From: Ephydatia muelleri
Lineage: Eukaryota > Porifera > Demospongiae > Spongillida > Spongillidae
Direction: 5' to 3'
Assembly (NCBI GenBank): GCA_013339895.1
Contig: JABACO010000001.1
Span: forward strand, 34,231,480 to 34,295,479
Length of the DNA: 64,000 nucleotides
Shown here: piece after piece, positions 21,440-31,797 of the stretch
How positions within the stretch are numbered: position 1 is the stretch's first letter
How the letters are laid out: every line of letters starts with the position of its first letter
Translations under genes and position numbers: made by a program
The notes under the pieces: model-generated
The model's database searches: none
Seen by the model: only the letters and a program-made list of their open reading frames with translations
What the model was told of the DNA's origin: nothing

Positions 21440-22491
21440 TCAATCTTCCAATAAATTGCAATGTGTAATCTGTGATGGCGATTGTTCTTTCAGTTCCCAT
21501 AGCGATGGACCAATGCTTCTAATAAATGCACCCCCAAGACACTCTGCGCCTAAATAGAAGGCTGCACACTGAAAGACAGAGCTATGTGTATCACTTTGCC
21601 AAACACACTGACCCATCCTCCCCTCTCCTTACCTGCCCCTCCTCCCCTCTCCTTACCTGCCCTCCTCCCCTCTCCTTACCTGCCCTCCCCTCTCCTTACC
21701 TGCCCTCCTCCCCTCTATTTACCTGGCCTCCTCCCCTCTCCTTACCTGCCCCACCTCCCCTCTCCTCCTCCCCTCTCCTTACCTGTCCCTCCTCCCCTCT
21801 CCTTACGTGCCCTCCTCCCCTCTCCTTACCTGGCCTGGGGTTACTGCCCTCAGGGGGTCTCTACACTGTACTAGCAGATGTCTAAATGAAAGGGGGCATG
21901 GTCATTAAAGCTATGATACACACCCACTTACCCTGTCTGTTGCTGAGCAACATCACACCTCACTGCAATAGCACCATTCACATATGATCAATGACATCAT
22001 AGCCACACCCACCCAATGTTTGCTGATGTCTGTACCTCACTGTACAGGTGAGGGTATTTCCCCTGCTGATGACCTCAGGGGAAACCCCTCCGATCCAATG
22101 TGGCTTCTCTGTCACGAAGGAGTGGCAAAAGAGAGCGGGATGGGAGGTGCCCTCAGCCTGCACACACCCACACCTGAGGATGATCAGCTGGACCCCTCCC
22201 TCCTCCCCTCCCTCCCACATACCACAATCACTGTATTCCTGACGGGATCTTTGCCCACCACAAACCATGCCACAGGATGCCCTCCTATCCTGGCCCTCTG
22301 GCCAATGGTGAAGAGATGGTGACCTGCATTATGTGATGTCATGTGATGTCATGTGACTCTCATGGGAGGGTCACTTGCCTTGGTGTTGCCCTAGCAACCT
22401 TCCTTCCAAATCAACAAAGCTACCACCTGGTATGGAATCCAGATACTACCCACACACGAAGAAGTATATATAATCATCATTATCACTAGGA

Positions 22492-22524
<33 letters not shown>

Positions 22525-25500
22525 GTGTCTGTGCATGTTTTTGTGTTCTGTTTTTGTGTGTGTTGTGTGTGTGTTTTTGTGTGTTGTGTGTATATTGTGT
22601 GTGCGTATGTGTATTTTGTGTGTGCTGTGTGTGTGTTGTGTTGTGTTTTTTGTTGTGTGGTGTGTGTTGTGTGTGATGGTCTCACCTGAGATATAAACTT
22701 TGGGAAAGATCTTTTTCCAACAAAACACAGTCCCATGCTCTGATGAATAAATTAACACATACATGGGTAATTTTCACCAAAAATTCAGATGCAGTCCAGG
22801 ATTGTATATGTGGTAGTTAAGCACAGCCCTGTAGGGAAGGGTCTGGAGGGAAGGGTGTGGAGGGAGGGGTGTGGAGGGAGGGGTGTGGAGGGAGGGGTGT
22901 GGAGGGAGGGGTGTGGAGGGAGGGAGGGGATGTAGAGGGAGGGAGGGGTGGAGGGAGGGAGGGGTGTGGAGGGAGGGAGGGGATGTAGAGGGAGGGAGGG
23001 AGGGGTGTGGAGGGAGGGAGGGGTGTGGAGGGAGGGAGGGGTGTGGAGGGAGGGAGGGGATGTAGAGGGAGGGAGGGGTGTGGAGGGAGGGAGGGGTGTG
23101 GAGGGAGGGAGGGGATGTAGAGGGAGGGAGGGGTATGGGGTCTGAAGTGAGGGGTGGAGTGGAAGGTAGCTGTTGTATTCTTGCTAAGGTCAGGGAACCA
23201 GGCAATGTAAGGTCAGGGAACCAGGCAATGTAAGGTCAGGGAACCAGGCAATGTAAGGTCAGGGAACCAGGCAATGTAAGGTCAGGGAACCAGGCAATGT
23301 AAGGTCAGGGAACCAGGCAATGTAGGTCAGGGAACCAGGCAATGTAAGGTCAGGGAACCAGGCAATGTAAGGTCAGGGAACCAGGCAATGTAAGGTCAGG
23401 GAACCAGGCAATGTAAGGTCAGGGAACCAGGCAATGTAAGGTCAGGGAACCAGGCAATGTAAGGTCAGGGAACCAGGCAATGTAAGGTCAGGGAACCAGG
23501 CAATGTAAGGTCAGGGAACCAGGCAATGTAAGGTCAGGGAACCAGGCAATGTAACGAGCTCTCAATACTAATTACGTACATACACAGCTCCATCAATTTG
23601 GCCTCTGGCAGGCACGAGCCTTTTGCTTATAATACATGCTACACCGTGTGCAGTGTGCAGTGGGGCTTTATGCTTCTAAGCTACCATCCTTGCTTTTTTT
23701 TTCTGTGCGTGACAAAGGAACCTCATTTCATAGTGTAGGAATCTACTTGTAAACAAAAATGGCATAGTTTTGTTCATCCACACATCTGTCAGAAGGATGA
23801 CAGCACAGCTAATAGCCATGTAGTCACGTGCAAGACTAGATGATGGGTGTGCATTGGATAGAAACACTTTACCAGACAACCAATGCAGGGTTTCCGATAA
23901 GGAGCAAGAAGTGTTCTGACAAAATGTCAGAACATGAACAAAATTGACCAGACATATGGTTTAGTTGATCAGACATGATTCGATGCGGATTTTAAATTTA
24001 ATTGTGCTTTTCATTTACAACTGATACACAATGTCTAGAATTACAGGTTTGACTTTCAGTCTGAATATACCAGTTAGCATCTACTGCTCAATCCAATCTT
24101 CCCAACCATCTAAGACAAGTGCATCTTCTTCTTCATTGCCATCAATAATCTCTACCTCCGCAGCAGCGGATTCTGGTGTTTTTCTTGTGTCTTTGACAGT
24201 ACGGCGTGTTTTTGCACTCCACCAGAGTTTTACAGCACCACTAGCATCCCAGGCAGACATTTCTGGTGCATCGACTGATATTCGCATCAAATCATCTAAA
24301 TTGTCTTCACTGAGCCTTGTTCGCTTTTCAGTTTTTATGTTTTTCAAAACTGAGAACATCCTTTCAACTTTACCGTTGGACATTGGAAGGCAGAATAGCA
24401 GCTCTACTAGTGCCAGGATGTTTGACCACTTTTTTGCATCAACTGCATTAAACAGTTTCCACCAAAGAACAGAATAGTCCTCTTGAACAAGATTCAAGTA
24501 TCTCTTTGCATAGTCCACCATATCGTCCCATTCCTGTTGCAAGACACTGCAATCGACTTTAGCATGTTCCAATGGAGTTCTAAATCTGATGCTAATGGCA
24601 TCAATTGCACTATATCCAAAGGAGGCATCATCCTTTCTCTCCCAACCCATTGGAGCAAGAATTGTCAGGGCATGAGTTAGTAGATCAGGACACTGTACTT
24701 TCAGACGATCTTTAAGGCAGGCTTCAATTGCTTGTACACATTGGTCTTTTGTTTTCTTGAGAGATGTTATACAGCCATCAAAATTGGTTAGTTGTGCTCC
24801 TTGATATGATACTCCTCCATCATCACTCTGTTGGATGGCTCCTATTACCTTCTTAACAGTAGGGAGATCTTCAAAGGCCATATCCCTTACCTTTTCCATA
24901 GCCTTCTTCGTTTTCAAGAAGGCTTCTATGGCCCCAATAATGGACACTTCATCATTTTGAAGAGCAACACAAAGAATTGCTGCAGGCTTCAATAGATCAT
25001 GAAAAAGAGCACAACCATAAAGAACTTTAGCATTATGCCATTGCTGCAGATAACCCTTCATTTTTTGCCTGTCGGTAGATTTCATTGATGGGTCTTCAGA
25101 TAGAATGGCTAGATGGTTGAGATAGGCTCCTAGTCGGTTCACAACTCTCTCTAAAGCAGCTAACTTGTGAGCAATGAATCGAGTACCACATGCCCTAAGA
25201 GGCTTTATACCACGACTTCTTGGCATTTCTGATGGTTCTAGGCATGCTTTTAACTCAGCCACAATGTCTTCAATTTCTCGGCACTTTTTCGGTGATTTTT
25301 CATATAAAAAATACAGCTTCAACAGCATGTCATCCACTGTTGAGAAATATGTATTTTTTAAAGCATCTTTTAAAGCAAGCTCTAGGCGATGGGAAAGGCA
25401 CCAAAACACAACAATCCAAGGCATGGACTCTTCAAGATGCCCTCGTAGTCCTCCAGCAGCAATATTGGCATTTGTTCCATCACAGCCAAATCCTATTACC

Positions 25501-26860
25501 TTTGTCTCCCAATCAGAAATGCCCACATGACTCATGGCATTCTTAAAGCACTGGAACAATCCTTCTGCATTGGCTCGCTTGATTTCCTGAACTGCCAGAA
25601 ACCTGCTTCTCACGTGGACTTTTCTATCATTGCTATTAGCTTCAAACGATACCACCAAAAACAGCTCATTTTCACTATTCCCAGAGTCAGTACTGCCATC
25701 TGCCTGTATGCTAATAAATTTGGCATCTGCTAAGACCTTTTTCAGGATTGACAGCTGATCTTCAGCAATGTAGTGGGCAAATTCAGTACACGCTTTATTG
25801 TTTTTATAACCTTCACCTAGGTCAACCCCATGACGTGTTTGAAGCTCACACAGGGACCCCATCTTTAAGAATGATAAATTCTCTTTGCAGATGAAAAAAG
25901 CGATATCAAACTTCCTTTTCACTCTTGCCTCAGTTTCAGCATCAAGGTTTTGTATCAGCTGTATGATCGGTGGACAGCTGCTGGCATTACTCGGCCCCGC
26001 TTGCTTCTTTTTAAAAAGCATCATTGCACGCGCGTGCATATCACTTTTCGCATGATCTTTGAAACTGGTAGTACGCAGATTTGGTGTACCTTCAATGAAT
26101 GTACTACGGAAGTTGCGCATTCCAACGAGCCTAGCTTCAAATTCTACACAAACTGCGCATTTCAGTAATCCAACCGTGTCTCGTCCATCCTTCTCGTACT
26201 TAAGCCAAAGCGACGTGTCCAATTCCTTGTCGTTCTCGGCCACCCACTTTTCAACAGTTTTAATCGTCACTAACCGCTTTTTTGGTGCTAAGACACCATC
26301 CTCAACGTCGTCCTCACCTTCCTCCTGAGCAAGCGCACGCTTTTTTTGTCCTGACATTTTGTCCGAACGTAATTAATTATGTTCGGACAAATGGCTTAAT
26401 TGATCGGAAAATGGTATGTGTCCGAACGTTATCGGAAACCCTGCAATGGTAGCCAATGACAGCCTCCATCTCATGAAAAGTCTTGCATCATTCCATCAAC
26501 CAAATCTACCTACATGTACTTGGATAAATTTTTAAAACAGCATTTAGAATACTTCAACTTGGGTCATTGATGGAATGATGGATGCACTACCATGACAGGA
26601 CACTTGTAAAGTACAATGCACACCCATCATCTAGTCTTGCACGTGACTACATGGCTATTAGCTGTGCTGTCATCCTTCTGATAGATGTGTGGATGAACAA
26701 ACTATGCCATTTTGTTTACAAGTAGATTCCTACACTATGAAATGAGGTTCTTTTGATTGTATTATATTAATTTAACCAATTAATAAATTTTAACAGCTAG
26801 TGATATGCAAAATATTGATCAGCAAAAGTTTAAGTTTCCAGTTATACATGTGTGTAGTAG

Positions 26861-26920
<60 letters not shown>

Positions 26921-26949
26921 GCACGCACACACACACACACACACACGCA

Positions 26950-27024
<75 letters not shown>

Positions 27025-28836
27025 AGAATCCCATTGGTGCTTCAATCTGTTCATACCTCTTTCTTGTGTGTCAGGAACTCAAGGCCTGCATCACATGCCA
27101 GCTCTCTGACCTGTGGCTTGGTGAGGTGTCCAATGGGAAAGAGTGTGTTTTGTAAGGACACCTGGAATACAAGATGAATGATATCTGATGTTACCATGGT
27201 AATGGGACCAGCATCACCTGAGGTACTTGGCAAAGGAAATACGACTGGTCTTTAAATGTGTCCTTACTCTGAAGTAACTTCACAACTTGGAACCAGGTCA
27301 TCACGATAACTACAAAAGGGATTGATCATGTGACATACCTCCAGTGTTACTTCTGTGCAGTTGGGCGTAGTGGCCCGTTGCTATGGCAGTAGCTTTCAAC
27401 GACGTCATCACGTGATTGTAGAAAGTGGTGAACTTAATCTTCTGATTGCACAGAATATCAGGATTGGGGGTGTGGCCACTTTTGTACTGATCAAGAAATG
27501 TGCTGTTAAGAAGAACAGTGGAACCAGGTCACATGCAGTTAACCTAAGTCATGGCTAGTCTTATTTAACTCTTTGGACACCATGCTAGTTCATATACACA
27601 CAACCGTTATATGACAGTGTAAGTAAGAAATGTGTGGATCACAACTTATGCATGCAAAATTCCCAGTGCTTCACCCAAGGGAGAAACGCATCTCCCTCGG
27701 GGCCGGGTACCCTTTGGGCTGCCTATGTTAGGATTTGCTGCACTTGTGACCTTATAAGTACATGATATGTTGGGTTAAATTACAACTGTGGTAATAATGT
27801 TTCTTCTGAAGAACTCATTGTTCAGATGACTTCACTAATGCTATTGACTCCCACAACAGGACTCACATTAGTGTACAACATGTTTAAAATCCCAGTTCAC
27901 TCTTTCTGCCTTTTCCAGTTCACTCTTTCTGCCTTTTCCAGTTCATAATAAGTTACATGTGCGAGGTAATGATGGACACACAAGAAGTGCGTACATCCCA
28001 GATCCCGATTCTTTGTGATAAACACAACACTGACATGCATCACACAGATGATGATATGGTTGTGTGACAATGCATGTATAAATGCACTTCGCGTTCAAAG
28101 AGTTAAATTAAGGTGCTAAAACAGACAAGGTCACAAGCAAAATGCTAGATAAATGAAGAAGAACTTGTAACCATCTTTCCTAGCTGATCTTTGAGTGAAA
28201 TGTCCATGTAAGTCCTCTAAATTTAATTAGCAATGTCTGTTCGTCACAACACTTAGGAGCTATGAATAACACGTGACAATGATAACTCGATGGTGTACCA
28301 ACAGATGTACATGTATATGTAACAAGTAGAAGAGCAACTATGAATTTACTGACATTTGCATGAGACATGCTGTGTTGTGACCTCAAGCCTAACGCAACAT
28401 CCTCCCCCTTCCCGGTTACCATGACAACCCAAAACTTGCTAGGGTACAGTCTAGTTGGGGGTGCGCAACCTTAAATTCAGGCCACGCCCAAATAGGTGGT
28501 TTTTGAAAGGTCTGGGGACCTGCTACTCCTCTACCTAAAAACGTCATTCCAATATTCCTTGATGAAATCCACTTGCTGACACGGCATGGCCAGACGCTCG
28601 CACACTCTCTGCACGTCCGCGAAGTCTTGTGACGCTCTGCATACTCCCGTTTCATCTCGCTCGTCCCAGTTCCTCATAAACACCCCCGTCACGTGCTCTC
28701 CTGGTGTACAGTGTGGACCGGGGCGATAAAGCTAAGGCCTTTACTCCATCTTGTCTCTCGCACCTTGTCTTTTGAGCAGATACGCCGCCACGCTTGAGTC
28801 GATGCCTCCGGACATGGCCACCACTACTCGACGCAT
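21440..28836 (-). CDS. TRMU: Mitochondrial tRNA-specific 2-thiouridylase 1 (12 exons)
   Basis: TRMU/MTU1 thiolates U34 of mitochondrial tRNAs for Lys, Glu and Gln. Exons: 28836-28764, 28700-28535, 27502-27339, 27285-27218, 27161-27057, 22739-22686, 22445-22379, 22323-22223, 22157-22013, 21962-21932, 21881-21830, 21568-21440. They total 1155 nt, 384 residues (human about 421), and every phase joins. Visible: PP-loop [28 protein letters not shown], first catalytic Cys in [30 protein letters not shown], second Cys in [11 protein letters not shown], and [13 protein letters not shown]. The first exon starts MRRVVVAM without a long presequence. Intron 7 uses a GC donor (AG|GCAAGT). Intron 5 (4.3 kb) holds nested transposons and VNTRs. 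The ATG is 101 bases from the divergent GST gene. Confidence 0.93.
21613..21832 (-). repeat. Splice-donor minisatellite in TRMU intron 11 (copy B)
   Basis: The same ~21-base CAGGTAAGGAGAGGGGA units as at 13415-13634, directly downstream of exon 11. The functional donor is the unit at 21830/21829. Confidence 0.8.
22496..22676 (+). repeat. (GT)n-rich microsatellite, copy B
   Basis: Matches 14298-14478. It is intronic, about 10 bases from TRMU exon 6. Confidence 0.9.
22835..23145 (+). repeat. G-rich minisatellite, copy B
   Basis: GGAGGGAGGGGTGTGGA and GGAGGGGATGTAGAGGGA units, about half the length of copy A and with an extra ATGTAGA variant. It lies in TRMU intron 5. Confidence 0.9.
23188..23554 (+). 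repeat. 23-bp VNTR, 16 units (copy B)
   Basis: Sixteen head-to-tail units starting GGTCAGGGAACCAGGCAATG; one unit is 22 bases. Copy A has two. There are no unique spacers, so it is not a CRISPR array. Confidence 0.95.
23886..26443 (-). mobile_element. hAT-superfamily DNA transposon, apparently complete
   Basis: Terminal inverted repeats CAGGGTTTCCGATAA (23886-23900) and TTATCGGAAACCCTG (26429-26443) bound 2558 bp. CAATG flanks both ends (23881-23885 and 26444-26448), a 5-bp target duplication rather than the usual 8 bp of hAT. Subterminal palindromes (TCTGACAAAATGTCAGA; GTCCGAACG...CGTTCGGAC-like) may be transposase sites. One uninterrupted transposase frame fills the element. Confidence 0.85.
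24081..26357 (-). CDS. hAT transposase, 758 residues, intact frame
   Basis: A single-exon ORF starting [11 protein letters not shown] about 85 bases inside the 5' terminus. After a basic N-terminus (KKRLV) there is a BED/TTF-like zinc finger (C67, C70, H102, H108). RNase H-like catalytic residues of the hAT type follow: Asp220 in [11 protein letters not shown], Asp293 in [13 protein letters not shown] followed by [11 protein letters not shown], and Glu665 in [18 protein letters not shown]. The last is the hAT dimerisation motif. The tail is acidic ([15 protein letters not shown]). No stop or frameshift was seen, so the enzyme may be active or recently active. Expression would depend on the element's terminal promoter, as it lies antisense to nothing and parallel to TRMU. 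Confidence 0.9.
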   Translation of the reverse strand: MSGQKKRALAQEEGEDDVEDGVLAPKKRLVTIKTVEKWVAENDKELDTSLWLKYEKDGRDTVGLLKCAVCVEFEARLVGMRNFRSTFIEGTPNLRTTSFKDHAKSDMHARAMMLFKKKQAGPSNASSCPPIIQLIQNLDAETEARVKRKFDIAFFICKENLSFLKMGSLCELQTRHGVDLGEGYKNNKACTEFAHYIAEDQLSILKKVLADAKFISIQADGSTDSGNSENELFLVVSFEANSNDRKVHVRSRFLAVQEIKRANAEGLFQCFKNAMSHVGISDWETKVIGFGCDGTNANIAAGGLRGHLEESMPWIVVFWCLSHRLELALKDALKNTYFSTVDDMLLKLYFLYEKSPKKCREIEDIVAELKACLEPSEMPRSRGIKPLRACGTRFIAHKLAALERVVNRLGAYLNHLAILSEDPSMKSTDRQKMKGYLQQWHNAKVLYGCALFHDLLKPAAILCVALQNDEVSIIGAIEAFLKTKKAMEKVRDMAFEDLPTVKKVIGAIQQSDDGGVSYQGAQLTNFDGCITSLKKTKDQCVQAIEACLKDRLKVQCPDLLTHALTILAPMGWERKDDASFGYSAIDAISIRFRTPLEHAKVDCSVLQQEWDDMVDYAKRYLNLVQEDYSVLWWKLFNAVDAKKWSNILALVELLFCLPMSNGKVERMFSVLKNIKTEKRTRLSEDNLDDLMRISVDAPEMSAWDASGAVKLWWSAKTRRTVKDTRKTPESAAAEVEIIDGNEEEDALVLDGWEDWIEQ
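26860..27019 (+). repeat. (CA)n microsatellite with GCGC interruptions
   Basis: About 160 bases of CA repeats broken by CGCACGCG blocks, in TRMU intron 5 just downstream of exon 5. His/Thr and Cys/Val frames here are artefacts. Confidence 0.95.
27503..28534. other. TRMU intron 2; dispersed repeat piece at 27830-27895
   Basis: Non-coding intron between exons 3 and 2. 27830-27895 is the inverted copy of 2690-2745 (AGTGAAG...AATAGCATTAGTGAAGT region), the 5' flank of the PEKKR-repeat gene. 27895-27945 has a tandem TTCACTCTTTCTGCCTTTTC duplication. Confidence 0.5.
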
Positions 28837-28937
28837 AACTCGACTGATTAATAATTATTGGTTCAATCACTAATTGCATTTATCGATAAATAAATACTTA
28901 AGTGCTTCTGTTCGTTCCGAGTACTGCTGCATTAGAA
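28837..28937. promoter_or_regulatory. Presumed bidirectional TRMU/GST promoter
   Basis: Only 101 bases separate the divergent start codons of TRMU (28836, minus) and GST (28938, plus). The interval is AT-rich (AATAATTATTGG, TCGATAAATAAATACTTAAG) and includes ATTGG, an inverted CCAAT box, at about 28856-28860. Transcription starts for both genes are inferred to lie here. Confidence 0.5.
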
Positions 28938-30671
28938 ATGGCAGAGTCTTCGCGGTACAGAAGCGGCACGTGGAGTCTTTACTACTGGCCAGGTTTTCGT
29001 GGCAGAGGTGATTACGCGAGGTGAGCTGTTTTATATGAAGTTGTATCCCACCCCCAGCCGCCGCCTCCCCCCCCCCCCACCTCCCCCTCACTTTTCCAAA
29101 TACTTTGTTCTTGGTACGTGTCTGTACACCGCTGCTGTTGTGGGCGTGGGCATAGCGACACCAAGCAATTGCCATCTTGTCCCGCGCATAAGGTCTAAGT
29201 AAATTGGTGGCCCGTATTGTTGCCCTCTAGGTCTCTACTAGCTCGAAAGCTTGCTTGGCTCCAGTGAACGTCAAACGTCTTGTAGCGACGATAATTCAAA
29301 GGGCCTATGGCCTATGGTTGTGTTGTGTTGTCATCTTTGGAAGCAGTGCTTCTGTAATGCGTTTGTACACAGTACATGTACCTCTGATTAATGTATTTGA
29401 TTACAAACACTTTTTTGTGGGCACGGAACGCGTGACCATATATGGTAGTGTTGGTACCACTGTATTTCCTGTGGTGCGGGGCGGAGCGAGGCGGGGGGCA
29501 GAGGGGGGCAGGGGCGGAGGAGGGGGGGCAGGGGCGGAGGAGGGGGGGGCAGGGGCGGAGGAGGGGGGCAGGGGCGGAGGAGGGGGCGCAGGGGCGGAGG
29601 AGGGGGGCAGGGGGCGGAGGAGGGGGGCAGGGGCGGAGGAGGGGGGCAGGGGCGGAGGAGGGGGGCAGGGTCGGAGTGAGGGGGGGCAGGGGCGGAGGAG
29701 GGGCAGGGGCGGAGGAGGGGGGCAGGGGCGGAGGAGGGGGGCAGGGGCGGAGGAGGGGGCAGGGGCGGAGGAGGGGGCAGGGGCGGAGGAGGGGGGCAGG
29801 GGCGGAGGAGGGGGGGCAGGGGCGGAGGATGGGTGCAGGGGCAGGGAGGAGGGAGGGGGGCAGGGGCGGAGGAGGGGGGCAGGGGCGGAGGAGGGGGGCA
29901 GGGGCGGAGGAGGGGGGCAGGGGCGGAGGAGGGGGAGGGCGGAGAGGGGCAGGGGCGGAGGAGGGGGGCAGGGGCGGAGGAGGGGGGCAGGGGCGGAGGA
30001 GGGGGGGGCAGGGGCGGAGGAGGGAGGCAAGAGCGGGGGGGGGGGCAGGGGCGGAGGAGGGGGCTGGGGAGGGGCCACCCTCGATCTCACTTATAGACAC
30101 ATGTGCTATTCCATTTAATGAGCCTACAGGACAATGGAGGGCAAATTACAGTATGGTGGCTAGGTTTAATAAGGGAATTTATTAATTGTCCAGGGAATGT
30201 GTTAATTGTCCAGGGGGATTTCCCTCCACCTGAATAGCACAACATTCCTTCCACCTGCCAAGCTCCAACACCAGGTGACACTCTTGCCACCATTCCCTCC
30301 TCATCAGGCTGATGTTTGAAGTGGCTGGGGTGAAGTATCGTGACGTCTGCAATGATGAGAAAAATGCTGACAGCGTGCTCAAGTATTACAACCAATCTGG
30401 CGGCAACCCTTCTTTTCCTGTCCTTGCCCCGCCCATCATCAGATATGAGGACAGTGGAGAGGACTTCATCCTGAGTCAGAGTGTCTCCATCTTGCATTTC
30501 CTGGGCACACAGTTTGGCCTGTGTCCAGTGAAGCCAGAGGATGATGCACACGCCCTCCAGGTAAACCTCAACGTAACATGAGCTGCCACACCCCTTCACG
30601 TAGGAGTGGTTATGTCCTTGATTTGATAAAGCTTTCCACTACACATTTTCACTTCCCTGAGATGCTTCTGT

Positions 30672-30762
<91 letters not shown>

Positions 30763-31042
30763 CACACACACACACAATTTGTCGTTCACGTGTTGATTTT
30801 TATAGGGTGTCACATGTGATCGTTATCGGAAAACTTTACATTTTGTAACCCTCCTAACCCTCACCACACCCTCATCTTCATCCTCACCTCCTCACCCTCA
30901 CACCAGATAGCCCTGACAGTGGCTGACTACATTTCAGAAGGTCATGATGCATTCCATCCCATCAAGAAAACTGGCACCTATGAGAGCCAGAAGGAAGAAG
31001 CCAAACCTTTCATAGAATACTTCAAATCCACACGTCTTCCAC

Positions 31043-31078
<36 letters not shown>

Positions 31079-31797
31079 TGTGTCTGTGTGTATGTATGTG
31101 TGTGTGTGTGCCTATGTGTGTGTGTGTGTATGTATGTGTGTGTGTATGTGTGTGTGTATGTGTCTGTGTGTATGTATGTGTGTGTGTGCCTATGTGTGTG
31201 TGTGTGTGTGTGTGTATGCATGTCCGTATATGTGAAAGATGGCTACCTTAAAGGTCCAAAGGTGAAGGGGATGTGCAAAGTTAGTGTGGCTGATCTAAGC
31301 ATGGTGCAAGCAGTTGTTGAGTTGTCAACTAGCATTTATTTAAGATCAATTCTGGGGAGGTAAATATACATTCATATTGATGATTAGGGGTGTGTCATGG
31401 TGATGTAATGAACTGGGTGTGACATGGTGATGTAATGCAGCATAGGAATGATGTCCTAAACTCCTCCCATACAGGTACATGAAACATTTCGAAGACGTGT
31501 ACACACGTTGTAGAGATGTGAATAAATATTTCTTCAATAGCAAGACGGAGGTAATATAAATGGAGGGTGTGGCCTAATATGGTATGCCCTTCTAACATTC
31601 TCCAGTCAGAGCCCACCTACGCTGACATTGCAGTCTACCATGCCCTGTGTGCCACCAAGGCTTCCTTTGAAGACTGGAATGAGAATGAGTACCCTCGTCT
31701 ACTTGAATTCAAACAGATGATGGACGAACACGAAAGAATCAAGGAGTACAATGGAAAAGATACGACACAGAAGTATTGTGGAAATTCCCTCATGTAG
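28938..31797 (+). CDS. Glutathione S-transferase (five exons)
   Basis: GSTs conjugate glutathione to electrophiles in the cytosol; sigma-like members may also isomerise prostaglandins. Exons 28938-29020, 30308-30560, 30907-31043, 31475-31550 and 31606-31797 sum to 741 nt, 246 residues, with all phases matching. The thioredoxin-like domain shows WSLYYWPGFRGRGDYARLMF, where a Tyr near residue 17 would be the catalytic one, VAGVKYRDV, and the glutathione-contact region EDFILSQSVSILHFLG. The helical domain has TRLPRYMKHFEDVY and SEPTYADIAVYHAL. The length is slightly above the usual ~205-220 because of an MAESSRYRSG leader and an extended C-terminus. The exon 3 donor lies at the first GT of a (GT)n array. 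Class is not certain. Confidence 0.9.
29480..30075 (+). repeat. GC-rich minisatellite in GST intron 1
   Basis: About 30 units of GGGGCAGGGGCGGAGGAG. It yields long artefactual frames on both strands (Gly/Arg-rich and Pro/Ala-rich). It contains many G-runs with quadruplex potential on the transcribed RNA of GST. Confidence 0.9.
30673..30775 (+). repeat. (CA)n microsatellite in GST intron 2
   Basis: About 50 CA units with one CG interruption between GST exons 2 and 3. Confidence 0.95.
31044..31220 (+). repeat. (GT)n microsatellite starting at the GST exon 3 donor
   Basis: GT repeats begin exactly at the exon 3 / intron 3 boundary (CCACG|GTGTGTG) and continue, interrupted by TCTG, TATG and CCTATG, for about 175 bases. 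The array itself supplies the 5' splice site. Confidence 0.85.

Larger units (their letters stand above)
18773..23655 (+). repeat. Tandem segmental duplication, copy B
   Basis: Near-identical to 10614-15445. It begins at TATAGGTATGG and ends around ATAATACATGCT before unrelated sequence. It differs by two short insertions near 21385 and 21441, a shorter G-rich minisatellite and a longer 23-bp VNTR. This copy lies in phase with TRMU exons 1-5 at 27.1-28.8 kb, so it is likely the original location. Confidence 0.95.
23713..26755. mobile_element. Older element with ~143-bp terminal inverted repeats, host of a hAT insertion
   Basis: 23713-23856 (CAAAGGAACCTCATTTCATA... to GGGTGTGCATTG) is the inverted complement of 26614-26755 with few differences. 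Between the arms, about 200 bases of internal sequence remain once the hAT element at 23886-26443 is removed. No transposase belongs to it, so it is a MITE-like or foldback element inserted in TRMU intron 5. A target duplication was not clear. Confidence 0.75.

Noticed and set aside
23188..23554. Regular repeat array resembling CRISPR
   Set aside because: The units are contiguous with no spacers, in a eukaryotic intron; it is a VNTR.
23676..23879. Small frame on the left inverted repeat of the long-TIR element
   Set aside because: It lies wholly within the terminal repeat and is not conserved as a protein.
26790..27177. His/Thr and Cys/Val repeat proteins at the CA/GT tracts (also 10.4, 14.3, 22.5, 30.7, 31.1, 46.7 and 56.4 kb)
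   Set aside because: Dinucleotide microsatellites read in frame; no coding evidence.
29255..30185. Gly/Arg-rich and Pro/Ala-rich frames of up to 287 codons
   Set aside because: They are products of the minisatellite in GST intron 1. The GST exons on either side join across it.
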